Notes: generated by a model from the letters alone, not told the origin. Counted from the first letter of the stretch, positions 42,111-52,258 are shown. The stretch is 64,000 nt of DNA from Ruminococcaceae bacterium AM07-15 (GCA_003477405.1 QUDE01000002.1:124001-188000), one strand, 5' to 3'. Made by a program: numbers and translations.

Positions 42111-42452
42111 ATGGATCTCGTAAAAAAACTGACCGAATCCCAGCTGAAGCCTGACGCTGTCAACTTCGGCATCGGCGACACCGTTCGGGTGCACGCCAAG
42201 ATCAAAGAAGGCAACCGTGAAAGAATTCAGGTCTTTGAGGGCACCGTCATCGCTATGAAGCACGGCGGCATCCAGGAGACATTCACCGTTCGCCGCGTAT
42301 CCTACGGCGTAGGCGTAGAAAAGGCTTTCCCCGTCCATTCCCCCAACCTGGAGAAGGTGGAAGTGGTCCGCAAGGGCAAAGTCAGAAGAGCCAAGCTTTA
42401 CTACCTGCGTAACAGAGTTGGCAAGGCTGCTAAAGTCAAACAGGATATCTAA
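42111..42452 (+). CDS. rplS: Ribosomal protein L19
   Basis: 50S protein at the 30S-50S interface (113 aa). [44 protein letters not shown] and the C-terminal [21 protein letters not shown] are diagnostic. It has its own promoter, leader and terminator, so it is a single-gene unit. AAAGGAAAG serves as ribosome binding site. Confidence 0.98.
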   Translation: MDLVKKLTESQLKPDAVNFGIGDTVRVHAKIKEGNRERIQVFEGTVIAMKHGGIQETFTVRRVSYGVGVEKAFPVHSPNLEKVEVVRKGKVRRAKLYYLRNRVGKAAKVKQDI

Positions 42453-42460
42453 GAGGATGC

Positions 42461-42489
42461 AGGGACGGAGCAATTCTGTCCCTCTTCTT
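42461..42489 (+). terminator. Rho-independent terminator after rplS
   Basis: A 10-bp stem containing two G-T pairs (42461-42470 and 42474-42483, loop CAA) followed by CTTCTTTTT. Confidence 0.75.
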
Positions 42490-42545
42490 TTTATACCCAG
42501 CCGGGCCTGTGAAACGGCCCGTCCCGCGCTTTGGAGGATGATGTG

Positions 42546-43166
42546 ATGGACGAACAGCAATTCCGTGAGGAAGAGGAAACAGAGCTTTCAAAGCAAAAAG
42601 AGCCTTGGGAGGACGATGGCAAAAAGCGCTCCGTCAGCGCCGATCTGTTCGATTGGGCCGAGGCATTGGTCTATGCCCTGGCCGTCTTAGTGGTGATCTG
42701 TGCCTTTTTTGTGCGTCTTTCCGGTGTGGTGGGGTCTTCCATGTATCCCACCCTTCACGAGGGGGATCAGCTTTTGATTTCTTCCTTCGGCTATGATGAG
42801 CCGGAGCGGGGGGATATTGTGGTGCTTATGGCCGATGGTTTTATGGATGAGCCGTTGGTCAAGCGTGTCATTGCCTTGGGGGGCGACACGGTGGAGATCG
42901 ATGGGGAAGAGGGCGTGGTCTATGTAAACGGCGAAGCCCTGTATGAGCCCTATATCAACGATCTGGCCGGCCAGGCCATGTACACCGGTGACCTTACCGG
43001 CGCCTTTACTGTGCCGGAAGGGGAAGTGTTTGTCATGGGCGATAACCGCAACGGCAGCTCGGACAGCCGCAAACTCTATGAAGTGGGCACGATCCCCTAT
43101 GAAAAAATCGTGGGGAAGGCGATCTTCCGCATCTTCCCCTTTAGCAGGGTGGGTTCTTTGTCATGA
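42546..43166 (+). CDS. lepB: Signal peptidase I
   Basis: Type I signal peptidase cleaving Sec and Tat signal peptides outside the membrane. An acidic N-terminal tail, one TM helix (about 41-57), catalytic Ser65 in GSSMYPTL, Lys106 in PLVKRVIALGGD, and the C-terminal GDNRNGSSDSR box are all present. Length of 206 aa fits a single-span Firmicute type. GGAGG lies eight bases before the selected ATG. It couples to rbgA by ATGA. Confidence 0.96.
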   Translation: MDEQQFREEEETELSKQKEPWEDDGKKRSVSADLFDWAEALVYALAVLVVICAFFVRLSGVVGSSMYPTLHEGDQLLISSFGYDEPERGDIVVLMADGFMDEPLVKRVIALGGDTVEIDGEEGVVYVNGEALYEPYINDLAGQAMYTGDLTGAFTVPEGEVFVMGDNRNGSSDSRKLYEVGTIPYEKIVGKAIFRIFPFSRVGSLS

Positions 43167-44026
43167 AGATCAACTGGTATCCTGGCCATATGGCCAAAAC
43201 CAAGCGCCTGATGCAGGAGGATATCCGCCAGATCGATCTGGTGTGCGAGCTGCTGGACGCCCGGATTCCCTGGGCTTCCCGCAATCCCGATCTTTCCGCC
43301 CTGGCCGGGCAGAAAAAACGGATCATCGTCCTCAACCGGGCCGATCAGGCCGATCCTCAACGCACCGAGGGCTGGAAGGATTATTTCAAAAAACAGGGTT
43401 TTCCGGTGATCGCTCTGGACAGCCAGAACGGCGGCGGCTACGGGGAGTTTCTCCCCCTGGTGCGCCAGGTGATGGCCCAGCAGATCGCCCGCAATGAGGA
43501 AAAGGGGCTGAAGGGCAAAAGCATCCGCATTATGGCCTGCGGTATCCCCAATGTGGGAAAATCCTCTTTCATCAACCGGATTCTGGGCCGTCGTTCGGCG
43601 GTGGCTCAGGACAGACCCGGCGTCACCCGGCAGAAACAGTGGTTCGCCCTGAAAGGGGGCGTGGAGCTGATGGACACCCCGGGTATGCTGTGGCCCAAAA
43701 TCGAAGATGAAGAGACGGGTTTGATGCTGGCTTTCACCGGTACCATCAACGATGAGATTCTGGAGCTGGAAGAGCTGGCCTGCCACCTCATCGACACCTT
43801 GCGCCAACAGGCGCCGGGTGCTTTGGAAAAACGGTATAAGGTGGAGAGCACGGCGGACAAGCCTTCCTATGATGTGCTGGAAGATCTGGCCCGGGCCCGG
43901 GGATTCCTCCAGGCCGGAGGCTATTGCAACACCGAGCGGATGGCCCGGGTGCTGCTGGATGAATTCCGCAGCGGCAAACTGGGGCGGATCACTTTGCAGC
44001 CGCCTCCGGAGGACGCCCATGAATAA
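43163..44026 (+). CDS. rbgA: Ribosome biogenesis GTPase RbgA/YlqF
   Basis: Circularly permuted GTPase for late 50S assembly. WYPGHMAKTKRLM N terminus, LNRADQ as G4, the P-loop GIPNVGKSSFINRI, the RPGVTRQKQW G2 region and DTPGML G3, then a C-terminal helical domain. Length of 287 aa is typical. The order rplS-lepB-rbgA-rnhB is the conserved Firmicute order. Confidence 0.96.
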   Translation: MKINWYPGHMAKTKRLMQEDIRQIDLVCELLDARIPWASRNPDLSALAGQKKRIIVLNRADQADPQRTEGWKDYFKKQGFPVIALDSQNGGGYGEFLPLVRQVMAQQIARNEEKGLKGKSIRIMACGIPNVGKSSFINRILGRRSAVAQDRPGVTRQKQWFALKGGVELMDTPGMLWPKIEDEETGLMLAFTGTINDEILELEELACHLIDTLRQQAPGALEKRYKVESTADKPSYDVLEDLARARGFLQAGGYCNTERMARVLLDEFRSGKLGRITLQPPPEDAHE

Positions 44027-44645
44027 AAGCAGCGAGCTGTATCTGTTTGACGAGCTTTTCCGGCAAAAGGGATTTTCCGCCCTTTGCGGTATTGACGAAG
44101 CCGGTCGTGGGCCTTTGGCCGGGCCGGTGTGCGCCGCGGCGGTGATTCTGGACCCCACAGAGCCTTTGGAGGGGCTGGATGATTCCAAAAAAATCTCGCC
44201 CCGCCGCCGGGAGATCCTGTTCAGCCAGATCACGGCCAAGGCCCTGGCCTTCGGGGTAGGGTGGGCCGATGAAAAGGAAATCGACCAGCTGAACATTTTG
44301 CAGGCCACTTTTTTGGCCATGCACCGGGCGGTGGAGCAGATGGGGCTCGCCCCTGATCTATTGCTGGTGGACGGCAACCGGGACCCGGGATTTTCCGGGA
44401 TCGAGACGGTGTGCGTGGTAGGCGGAGACCGGCAGAGCGCCAGTGTGGCCGCCGCGTCCATCCTGGCCAAGGTGAGCCGGGACCGGTACATGGAAAAAAT
44501 GGAGGAGGCCTATCCGGGCTATGGCTTTGCAAAGCACAAGGGCTATGGTACCAAGGATCACCGGCAGGCCATCTTGGAAAAAGGTCCCTGTCCCATTCAC
44601 CGGGAGAGTTTTCTGGGCAAGATCCTGAGCGGTGGCAAAAAATGA
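44019..44645 (+). CDS. rnhB: Ribonuclease HII
   Basis: Cleaves RNA in RNA-DNA hybrids and removes single ribonucleotides. GIDEAGRGPLAGPV (first acidic residues), LDDSKKISPRRRE, LLVDGNRD and ASILAKVSRDRYM with KHKGYGTKDH give the full DEDD set. The ATG overlaps the end of rbgA by eight bases; the long open frame upstream of it is a shadow. Length 208 aa. Confidence 0.96.
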   Translation: MNKSSELYLFDELFRQKGFSALCGIDEAGRGPLAGPVCAAAVILDPTEPLEGLDDSKKISPRRREILFSQITAKALAFGVGWADEKEIDQLNILQATFLAMHRAVEQMGLAPDLLLVDGNRDPGFSGIETVCVVGGDRQSASVAAASILAKVSRDRYMEKMEEAYPGYGFAKHKGYGTKDHRQAILEKGPCPIHRESFLGKILSGGKK

Positions 44646-44983
44646 ACACCACTCTGGCTGGAAAGCGAGGGGAGGCTCTGGCGGCGGAATACCTGCGGAA
44701 AAAGGGTTATACCTTGCTGGAGGCCGGTTACCGCAGCCGCTATGGGGAGATCGATCTCATTGTGAAAAAACGGGGGATCGTGGCCATGGTGGAGGTGAAA
44801 AGCCGGAAGAGCGACCGGTTTGCCAAGGCCCTGGAGGCGGTGGACGCCCACAAGCAGCAAAGGCTGCGGCTGACCGCTTTGCAATGGCTGAGTGCACAGG
44901 AAAAGCCGCCTCAGATCCGCTTTGATGTGATCGAGGTCTATCCCGGCGGTGAGATTCATCACCTGGAAAACGCCTTTGAATAA
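44642..44983 (+). CDS. YraN-family (UPF0102) nuclease-like protein
   Basis: Small (113 aa) protein with an endonuclease-like fold: GKRGEALAAEYLRKKGY, RSRYGEIDLIV and VAMVEVKSR carry the D-x(n)-E-x-K residues of the PD-(D/E)XK type, followed by KQQRLRLTALQWL. It starts at the end of rnhB (ATGA overlap), the usual position. Cellular role is not established. Confidence 0.93.
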   Translation: MNTTLAGKRGEALAAEYLRKKGYTLLEAGYRSRYGEIDLIVKKRGIVAMVEVKSRKSDRFAKALEAVDAHKQQRLRLTALQWLSAQEKPPQIRFDVIEVYPGGEIHHLENAFE

Positions 44984-44995
44984 AAGGAGGGGAGC

Positions 44996-45709
44996 ATGGC
45001 GCTCTATACCATTGGAGACCTGCACCTGTCGGAGTCCAGCGGCAAACCCATGGATGTGTTCGGGGGCGTGTGGCAGGATTACCGGCGAAAGATCGTGGAA
45101 GCCTTCTCCCAGACCCTGAAGGAGGACGACACCGTGGTGCTTTGCGGCGATCTGTCCTGGGGGCTCAACCTGGAGCAGGCCCTGGCCGATTTCAAGCTGG
45201 TGGATTCCTTCCCGGGGAAAAAGATTCTCATCAAGGGCAATCACGATCTTTGGTGGCAGACGGTCACCAAAATGAATAAATTTTTTGAAAATCATCAAAT
45301 AAAGACCTTGTCTTTTTTGCATAATAATTGTATTTTTTATAAGGACACCGCCTTGTGCGGCACCCGGGGCTGGTGCTATGATCCATCGGACCCGGCCGCA
45401 GGAGATGAAAAGGTGTTCAAGCGGGAGCTTTGCCGTCTGGAAGCGTCGCTGCAGGCGGCCCGGCAGCAAAGTCCCCAGGGAGAAATCTTCTGTTTTCTCC
45501 ATTATCCCCCCATCTTGGCAGGGAAGGACCCTTATGAGGTGCGGGAGATCACCGGGCTTTTGCGCCGCTATGGCGTCAGCCGGTGCTATTACGGCCACCT
45601 TCATGGGGAAAGCCTGCGGGGGGCCTTTTCCGGCGAGCGGGACGGGGTGAGTTACCAGGTGGTATCCGCCGATTATCTCCGCTTCCGGCCAGTGATGATA
45701 AAACCTTAA
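44996..45709 (+). CDS. Calcineurin-like metallophosphoesterase
   Basis: Predicted phosphoesterase of 237 aa. Metal motifs: GDLHL (near residue 7), CGDLSWG, KGNHDLWW, FLHYPP and YGHLHG. Substrate is unknown. The middle of the gene (about 45265-45345) is strikingly AT-rich compared with both sides, encoding KMNKFFENHQIKTLSFLHNN with AT-ended codons. GGAGGGG precedes the start. Confidence 0.9.
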   Translation: MALYTIGDLHLSESSGKPMDVFGGVWQDYRRKIVEAFSQTLKEDDTVVLCGDLSWGLNLEQALADFKLVDSFPGKKILIKGNHDLWWQTVTKMNKFFENHQIKTLSFLHNNCIFYKDTALCGTRGWCYDPSDPAAGDEKVFKRELCRLEASLQAARQQSPQGEIFCFLHYPPILAGKDPYEVREITGLLRRYGVSRCYYGHLHGESLRGAFSGERDGVSYQVVSADYLRFRPVMIKP

Positions 45710-45741
45710 AAGAAAGATATTTGTATGAGGAGGAAACTCAA

Positions 45742-47073
45742 ATGCAGCTGAAGGGCATTGAGAAAAAGGAAAAGAATCAGGTGGAGCTGACCATCGAAGT
45801 CGGCAAGGAAGAGTTCGAAAAGGCCATGGAACAGGCCTATCGGAAAAATGTGGGTCGTATGAGCGTCCCCGGCTTCCGCAAGGGCAAGGCTCCCCGGAAG
45901 ATCATCGAGAAGTTGTATGGCGAAGGCGTTTTCTTTGAGGACGCTGTGAATATGTGCTATCCCGAAGCCTATGACAAGGCCGTGGAAGAGAGCAAGATCC
46001 AGCCCGTGGATCATCCCCAGATCATGGTGGATGACATCTCTCCCGAAGGCTTCACCTTCAAGGCCACTGTCACCGTCAAGCCCGAAGTGAAGATCGAGGG
46101 CTACAAGGGCCTGACCGTGGAAAAGGGCCGGGTTTCCGTCACCGAGAAGGATGTGAAGGAAGAGCTCAGCCGCATGGTGGACCGCAACGCCCGCCTGGTC
46201 ACCGTGGAGCGGGAAGTGAAGGACGGCGACACCGTTGTCTTTGACTTTGAAGGCTTTGTGGACGACAAGCCCTTTGAAGGCGGCAAGGCTGAAAATTACA
46301 CCCTGGGCATTGGTTCCGGCATGTTCATCCCCGGCTTTGAGAGCCAGATGGTGGGCAAGAAAGTGGACGAGCCCTTTGATGTGAATGTGACTTTCCCCGA
46401 AGAGTACCAGGCCAAGGAGCTGGCCGGCAAGCCCGCCGTGTTCAAGTGCCTGATCCACGAGGTCAAGGAGACCCAGAAGCCCGAGCTGGACGACGAGTTC
46501 GCCAAGGATGTGTCCGAGTTTGACACCCTGGATGAGCTGAAGGCCGACCTGAAGACCAAGATCCGGGAGCAGAAGGAAAAGGCTGCCGAGAACGAGTATG
46601 ACGAGAAGCTGATCGACGCCATGCTGGAGCACTTCGAAGCCGACATCCCCGAAGTGATGATCGAAGCACAAATCGACAGAATTGTCGAGGACTTTGGGTA
46701 TAGACTGTCCATGCAGGGCGTCACACTGGATATGTACCTGAAGATGAACGATATGTCCATGGAATCCTTCCGCAAGCTGTTCCGTGAGCAGGGCGAGAAG
46801 CAGGTGAAGGTCCGCCTGGCTCTGGAAGAGATCGCCAAGCTGGAGAACATGGAAGTGAGCGAAGAAGAGCTGGAGAAGGAATTTGCCAGCCTGGCCGAGC
46901 AGAACAAGATCGATGTGGAGCGGGTCAAGCAGCTGCTGCCTGCCCAGTCCCTGAAGGACGATCTGCTGACTCAGAAGGCTGTGGAGCTCATCAAGTCCAC
47001 CGCCAAGAAGCCCGCCAAGAAGACGGCCAAGAAGGCGGAAAAGACAGAGGAAAAGGAAGAGGAGAGCAAGTAA
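45742..47073 (+). CDS. tig: Trigger factor
   Basis: Ribosome-associated chaperone with peptidyl-prolyl isomerase activity. The ribosome-binding loop is GFRKGKAPRKIIEKLYG (near residues 45-61), the FKBP-type PPIase domain covers about 155-245, and the helical C-terminal domain ends in a Lys/Ala/Glu-rich tail. GAGGAGG precedes the ATG. Length of 443 aa is typical, and location before clpP-clpX is conserved. Confidence 0.97.
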   Translation: MQLKGIEKKEKNQVELTIEVGKEEFEKAMEQAYRKNVGRMSVPGFRKGKAPRKIIEKLYGEGVFFEDAVNMCYPEAYDKAVEESKIQPVDHPQIMVDDISPEGFTFKATVTVKPEVKIEGYKGLTVEKGRVSVTEKDVKEELSRMVDRNARLVTVEREVKDGDTVVFDFEGFVDDKPFEGGKAENYTLGIGSGMFIPGFESQMVGKKVDEPFDVNVTFPEEYQAKELAGKPAVFKCLIHEVKETQKPELDDEFAKDVSEFDTLDELKADLKTKIREQKEKAAENEYDEKLIDAMLEHFEADIPEVMIEAQIDRIVEDFGYRLSMQGVTLDMYLKMNDMSMESFRKLFREQGEKQVKVRLALEEIAKLENMEVSEEELEKEFASLAEQNKIDVERVKQLLPAQSLKDDLLTQKAVELIKSTAKKPAKKTAKKAEKTEEKEEESK

Positions 47074-47121
47074 GTCCTGCCATGCCTTCCTTCCTGTGCT
47101 GCAGAAAGGAGTTTTCCCATT

Positions 47122-47706
47122 ATGTCCCTTGTACCTATGGTAGTGGAGCAGACCAGCAAAGGGGAGCGTTCGTACGACATTTATTCCCGGCTGCTCAATG
47201 ACCGTATCATCATTTTGTCCGAGGAAGTCAATGACACCACCGCAAGCCTGGTGGTGGCCCAGCTGCTCTATCTGGAGAGCCAGGACCCGGACAAGGATAT
47301 CAGCTTTTATATCAACAGCCCCGGCGGCTCCATCAGTGCCGGTATGGCCATTTATGACACCATGCAGTATATCAAGTGCGATGTGAGCACCATCTGCATC
47401 GGCATGGCGGCCAGCATGGGCTCCTTTTTGCTGGCGGCCGGCGCCAAGGGCAAGCGCTATGCGCTGCCCAACAGCGAGATCATGATCCACCAGCCCCTGG
47501 GCGGGATGCAGGGTCAGGCCACCGATATCAAGATCCACGCCGACCACATCATCCGCATCAAGGACCGGATGAACCGTCTGCTCAGCCAGATGACCGGCCA
47601 GCCTTTGGAGGTCATCCAGCAGGACACCGAGCGGGATAATTTCATGACCGCGCAGCAGGCTCAGGAATACGGCCTGATCGACAAGGTGTTTGAGCATCGG
47701 GAGTAA
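47122..47706 (+). CDS. clpP: ATP-dependent Clp protease proteolytic subunit
   Basis: Serine protease core of the ClpXP machine. Catalytic triad Ser98 in GMAASMGS, His123 in MIHQPLGG, and Asp172 in DTERDNF. AAAGGAG precedes the ATG. Length 194 aa is standard. Directly followed by clpX. Confidence 0.98.
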   Translation: MSLVPMVVEQTSKGERSYDIYSRLLNDRIIILSEEVNDTTASLVVAQLLYLESQDPDKDISFYINSPGGSISAGMAIYDTMQYIKCDVSTICIGMAASMGSFLLAAGAKGKRYALPNSEIMIHQPLGGMQGQATDIKIHADHIIRIKDRMNRLLSQMTGQPLEVIQQDTERDNFMTAQQAQEYGLIDKVFEHRE

Positions 47707-47748
47707 TCTCTGATTTTCAAAATGTCAAACCGATGGAAGAGGTAAGTC

Positions 47749-49017
47749 ATGTCCGAAGAACAAAAAGAGATCCGCTGCAGTTTCTGCGGCCGTTCTCAAA
47801 AGGAAGTGCGCCGGATCATCGCGGGCCCCGGGGCCTATATCTGCAACGAATGCATTGAGATCTGCAAAGATCTTCTGGACGAGGAGCGGGCGGAGGAAGC
47901 CCGCTCCCGGGGCAAGAAGAAAGAGGATGAACTGCTCCGGCCTGCCCAGCTGAAAAAGATCCTGGACGAATATGTCATCGGCCAGGACCGGGCCAAAGTG
48001 GTGCTTTCGGTGGCGGTGTACAACCACTATAAGCGCATCCGCTCTTTGGAAAAAGGCGGCGAGGACGGGACCGATGTGGAGATCCAGAAGAGCAACATCC
48101 TCATGCTGGGCCCCACCGGCAGCGGCAAAACCATGCTGGCCCAGACGCTGGCCCGCACCCTCAATGTGCCCTTTGCCATTGCCGACGCCACCACCCTCAC
48201 CGAGGCCGGGTATGTGGGCGAAGATGTGGAAAACATCCTTCTGCGCCTGATCCAGGCTGCCGATTACGATGTGGAGCAGGCCGAAAAGGGCATCATCTAC
48301 ATCGATGAGCTGGATAAGATCGCCCGGAAGAGCGAAAATCCCTCCATCACAAGAGATGTGAGCGGAGAAGGGGTGCAGCAGGCCCTGCTGAAAATTCTGG
48401 AGGGCACTGTGGCCAATGTGCCGCCTCAGGGTGGACGGAAGCATCCCCAGCAGGAGTTCATCCAGATCGACACCAGCAACATCCTCTTTATCTGCGGCGG
48501 CGCTTTTGACGGCCTGGGCCAGATCATCGAAAAGCGCTGCGGCAACCAGGGACTGGGCTTCGGCGCCCAGGTGCTGTCCAAAAAGCAGAGCGAGAAAAAC
48601 GACATTCTCCAGAAGGTGGAGCCTCAGGACATCCTGAAGTTCGGTATCATTCCCGAACTGATCGGCCGTCTGCCCATTATCACCGCTCTGGACCCCCTGG
48701 ACAAGGAGGCTCTGGTCAGCATCCTCACAAAGCCCAAAAATGCTCTGACCAAGCAGTACCAGTATCTCTTTGATCTGGACGGGGTGGAGCTGGAGTTTGA
48801 AGAGGACGCTCTGGAGGCCATCGCCGAAAAGACTATGGAGCGGAACACCGGCGCCCGTGGCCTGCGTTCTGTGCTGGAAGATATCATCACCGGCATCATG
48901 TTCGATGTGCCTTCCGATCCCACCATCAGCCGTGTGGTGGTCACCCGGGATGCGGTGGAGAAGAAAGCCGCCCCCAAGGTGGAGCACAACCGGAAACCGC
49001 CGAAGAAAAAAGGATAA
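47749..49017 (+). CDS. clpX: ATP-dependent Clp protease ATP-binding subunit ClpX
   Basis: AAA+ unfoldase feeding ClpP. N-terminal C4 zinc finger (CSFCG ... CNEC), Walker [11 protein letters not shown], Walker [11 protein letters not shown], the pore loop GYVGED, and the ClpP-binding LGF loop (NQGLGFGAQ). Length 422 aa is typical. Confidence 0.98.
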   Translation: MSEEQKEIRCSFCGRSQKEVRRIIAGPGAYICNECIEICKDLLDEERAEEARSRGKKKEDELLRPAQLKKILDEYVIGQDRAKVVLSVAVYNHYKRIRSLEKGGEDGTDVEIQKSNILMLGPTGSGKTMLAQTLARTLNVPFAIADATTLTEAGYVGEDVENILLRLIQAADYDVEQAEKGIIYIDELDKIARKSENPSITRDVSGEGVQQALLKILEGTVANVPPQGGRKHPQQEFIQIDTSNILFICGGAFDGLGQIIEKRCGNQGLGFGAQVLSKKQSEKNDILQKVEPQDILKFGIIPELIGRLPIITALDPLDKEALVSILTKPKNALTKQYQYLFDLDGVELEFEEDALEAIAEKTMERNTGARGLRSVLEDIITGIMFDVPSDPTISRVVVTRDAVEKKAAPKVEHNRKPPKKKG

Positions 49018-49033
49018 GACCGGAATATATTTT

Positions 49034-49066
49034 GAAAAAGTGGCTTTCGGGCCACTTTTTCTTTTT
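49034..49066 (+). terminator. Rho-independent terminator after clpX
   Basis: An 11-bp stem (49034-49044 and 49051-49061, loop TTTCGG) that ends in TTTTTCTTTTT. It isolates lon from the tig-clpP-clpX group. Confidence 0.88.
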
Positions 49067-49128
49067 CACTCCATTTGAATGAAGAGGCGTCATTTTTTGC
49101 GAAGTGCACAATCTTTTTCTGCAAAAAC

Positions 49129-49157
49129 TTGTGAAAATTGCGGCGATGTGCTATACT
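49129..49157 (+). promoter_or_regulatory. Predicted sigma-A promoter for lon
   Basis: TTGTGA (49129-49134), 17-nt spacer, TATACT (49152-49157), about 60 nt upstream of the start. No clear CIRCE or CtsR operator is visible between promoter and start. Confidence 0.65.
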
Positions 49158-49216
49158 GATTTTATCTATGATGACTTACATAAAACCGTCCCCCATGGGG
49201 ATGGGAAGGAGAACTT

Positions 49217-51625
49217 ATGCAGAATACAGAACAAAACACCTCGGCCCGGCCGATGCTGCTTTTGCCCCTGCGGGGCCTGGCGATTTTCCCGGGTATGGTG
49301 TCTCATTTTGATGTGGGGAGACAGAAATCCATCAAGACCCTGGAGCTGGCCATGTCCCGGCGGGAGCCGGTGTTTTTGCTGGCCCAGCGGGATATGAAGG
49401 TGGACGACCCCCAGCGGGAAGATCTTTATGACATCGGCACTGTGGGCCATATCAAGCAGATCCTCAAGATCCACGGGGATGTGTTCCGGGTGCTGGTGGA
49501 AGGGGAGTGCCGGGGCAAACTGCTGGAGCTGACCAGCACGGAGCCGGTGTTCTCCGCCATGGTGGAGCCCATCCAGCCGGAAGAGCCGGCCCATCTCACC
49601 AAGCGGGATGAGGCTATGATCCGCAATGTGCAGGAGCTGTTTGTGGATTATACCGATCTGGTACCCAAGGTCAACAGCGATGTGGTGCTCAATGTGATGG
49701 AAAGCCGGGAGGTAGGCTATCTGTGCGACTATGTGGCCCAGAACACCGCCCTCAAATACCCGGACAAGCAGGAAGTGCTGGAGCAGCTCAATCCCCGCCG
49801 CCGGATGGCTTTGCTCATCAAGAAGCTGGCCAGCGAAGTGGATATCCTGCGCATCGAGGACGAGATCCAGAACAAGGTGCGCAGCCAGATGGATCAGAAC
49901 CAGCGGGATTACTATCTGCGGGAGCAGATCAAGGTGATCAATGAAGAGCTGGGAGAGGATGAGGACACCGCCGCCGAAGCCCAGCGCTACACCGAGCGGA
50001 TTCTGGCCTTGGGCCTGCCGGAGGAATCGGAAAAGAAGATGCTCAAGGAGGCCGCCCGCCTCCAGAAGCTCCAGCCCTTTTCTCCCGAGGCCGGTGTGGT
50101 GCGCACCTGGCTGGACACCTGCCTGGATCTGCCCTGGAAAACCGTGACGAAGGAGAATACCAGCCTGAAAAAGGCGGAAACCATTCTGAACAGCCAGCAT
50201 TACGGCCTGGAAAAGGTGAAGGAGCGGATTCTGGAGCTGTTTGCCGTCAAGCAGAAGGTGGGCAGCATCAAGGGCCAGATCCTTTGTCTGGTGGGCCCGC
50301 CGGGCGTGGGCAAAACCTCGGTGGCCCGGTCGGTGGCCGATGCGCTGGGCCGGAACTATGCCCGGCTTTCTCTGGGCGGCGTGCGGGATGAGGCCGATAT
50401 CCGGGGCCACCGGAAGACCTACATCGGCGCCATGCCCGGACGGATCATCAACGCCTTGCAGCAGGCGGGCAGCCGGAATGCATTGATTCTGGTGGATGAG
50501 ATCGACAAGATGGCCAGCGATTTCCGAGGCGATCCGGCCTCGGCCCTGCTGGAGGTCTTTGACACCGAGCAGAACCACGCCTTCCGGGATCATTTTGTGG
50601 AGCTGCCCTTTGATCTCACCGATATCCTGTTCATCACCACGGCCAACACCCTGGACACCATCCCCCGGCCTTTGCTGGACCGGATGGAGATCATCGAGCT
50701 GCCGGGGTACACGGTGGAGGAAAAGGTTCAGATCGCAAAGCGCCACCTGATCCCCAAGCAGATGGAAAAGCACGGTTTGAACAGCAAAGAGCTGAAAATC
50801 AGCGAAAACGCCCTGCGGAAGATCATCTCGGGCTATACCCGGGAGGCCGGTGTGCGTACCCTGGAACGGCAGATCGCCCGGGTGTGCCGGAAAACCGACA
50901 AAATTCTGCTGGAAAAGAAGCAGAAATCGGTGTCTGTGACCCCGGCCAATCTGGGAGATTTCCTGGGCGTTATCCGGTATAAGGAAGAAGTCCATTCTCA
51001 GCGCAGCGAATGCGGCGTAGTCAACGGCCTGGCCTGGACCAGCGTAGGCGGCGAGATCCTGGAAGTGGAAGTCAATGTAATGGAAGGCAGCGGCAAGCTG
51101 GAGCTGACAGGCAACCTGGGCGATGTGATGAAGGAGTCGGCCAAGGCGGCCATCAGCTACATCCGCACCCGCACCAAGACCCTGGGTATCCAGGATGATT
51201 TCTACAAGAAGAAGGACATCCATATCCATTTCCCCGAAGGGGCCGTGCCCAAGGACGGGCCTTCGGCGGGCATCACCACCTGCACCGCTTTGGTGTCGGC
51301 CTTGATGGATGTACCCATGCCCCAGGATATCGCCATGACCGGTGAAGTGACCATCCGGGGCCGGGTGCTGCCCATCGGCGGACTGAAGGAAAAAACCATG
51401 GCGGCCTATCGGGCCCATATGAAAACCGTGATCGTGCCTGCGGACAATGAGCCGGATATCAGCGAGATCGATCCGGTGGTGGCCAAAAATCTGCGCTTTG
51501 TCTATGCCAAGCACATGGACGATGTGCTGGAGGCCGCCCTGGGCGTGCGCACCGGGCCGGAGGAATCCCCCCAGGTGCTGCCCCATCCCACAAAGGAAAG
51601 CGAAAGCCTGCCTTTGCGGCAGTAA
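49217..51625 (+). CDS. lon: ATP-dependent protease Lon
   Basis: Single-chain AAA+ serine protease for quality control. LON substrate domain (about 15-205), AAA+ module with Walker A GPPGVGKTS and ILVDEIDKM, and C-terminal protease domain with the catalytic Ser in KDGPSAGIT and Lys in GGLKEKTMAAYRA. Length 802 aa is normal. AAGGAG lies before the ATG. The gene has its own promoter and is followed closely by engB. Confidence 0.97.
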   Translation: MQNTEQNTSARPMLLLPLRGLAIFPGMVSHFDVGRQKSIKTLELAMSRREPVFLLAQRDMKVDDPQREDLYDIGTVGHIKQILKIHGDVFRVLVEGECRGKLLELTSTEPVFSAMVEPIQPEEPAHLTKRDEAMIRNVQELFVDYTDLVPKVNSDVVLNVMESREVGYLCDYVAQNTALKYPDKQEVLEQLNPRRRMALLIKKLASEVDILRIEDEIQNKVRSQMDQNQRDYYLREQIKVINEELGEDEDTAAEAQRYTERILALGLPEESEKKMLKEAARLQKLQPFSPEAGVVRTWLDTCLDLPWKTVTKENTSLKKAETILNSQHYGLEKVKERILELFAVKQKVGSIKGQILCLVGPPGVGKTSVARSVADALGRNYARLSLGGVRDEADIRGHRKTYIGAMPGRIINALQQAGSRNALILVDEIDKMASDFRGDPASALLEVFDTEQNHAFRDHFVELPFDLTDILFITTANTLDTIPRPLLDRMEIIELPGYTVEEKVQIAKRHLIPKQMEKHGLNSKELKISENALRKIISGYTREAGVRTLERQIARVCRKTDKILLEKKQKSVSVTPANLGDFLGVIRYKEEVHSQRSECGVVNGLAWTSVGGEILEVEVNVMEGSGKLELTGNLGDVMKESAKAAISYIRTRTKTLGIQDDFYKKKDIHIHFPEGAVPKDGPSAGITTCTALVSALMDVPMPQDIAMTGEVTIRGRVLPIGGLKEKTMAAYRAHMKTVIVPADNEPDISEIDPVVAKNLRFVYAKHMDDVLEAALGVRTGPEESPQVLPHPTKESESLPLRQ

Positions 51626-51646
51626 GAAACAAAAGGCGGAAGTAAG

Positions 51647-52237
51647 ATGAATTTTTCCAAAGCGGAATTTGTGCGCTCGGCGGCATCGTCCCGGGATTTT
51701 CCCCGGGACAGCCTGCCCCGGGTGATTTTTGCAGGCAGATCCAATGTGGGCAAGTCCTCCTCCATCAACTGCCTGCTTCAGCGGAAGAACTTTGCAAGGG
51801 TCAGCGCCGTGCCGGGAAAGACGGTGTTTGTCAACCTGTTTCTGGTGGACAAGGCGCTGTGGCTGGTGGATCTGCCCGGCTATGGTTATGCCCGGGTGTC
51901 CCAGCGGGAAAAGGAACGGTTTTCCCAGCTGATCGAGGAATATATGAACGCCGACCGGGACAATGTGGGCAGGGCCTATCTCATTGTGGACGCCCGTCAC
52001 GATCCCACCGCCGACGATCGGCTGATGGCCGATTGGTTCCGGGCCTACGGGGTTCCCATGGCGGTGATCGCCAACAAGGTGGACAAGCTGAAAAAGAGTC
52101 AGGTGGAGCCCAATATGGAGCGGATTCGCCAGGTGTTGGAACTGGACGAAAACACCCCGCTGTTTCCCTTTTCCGCTGAAAAGGGGACGGGCCGGGAAGA
52201 GGTGCGCCGGGATATCCTGGGGCTTTTGAACCGTTAG
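51647..52237 (+). CDS. engB: Ribosome biogenesis GTPase EngB/YsxC
   Basis: Essential GTPase for 50S assembly. P-loop GRSNVGKSSSINCL, G3 DLPGYGYA, G4 NKVDKLKKS and G5 FSAEKGTG. The length of 196 aa matches YsxC, and lon-ysxC adjacency is conserved in Firmicutes. The ribosome binding site (GGAAG) is modest. Confidence 0.96.
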   Translation: MNFSKAEFVRSAASSRDFPRDSLPRVIFAGRSNVGKSSSINCLLQRKNFARVSAVPGKTVFVNLFLVDKALWLVDLPGYGYARVSQREKERFSQLIEEYMNADRDNVGRAYLIVDARHDPTADDRLMADWFRAYGVPMAVIANKVDKLKKSQVEPNMERIRQVLELDENTPLFPFSAEKGTGREEVRRDILGLLNR

Positions 52238-52258
52238 AGAGAAAAAGGAGGGGAGACC

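Noticed and set aside
45706..47697. 663-codon minus-strand frame opposite tig and clpP
   Set aside because: Antisense shadow of two unmistakable genes; Leu/His-rich with no family features.
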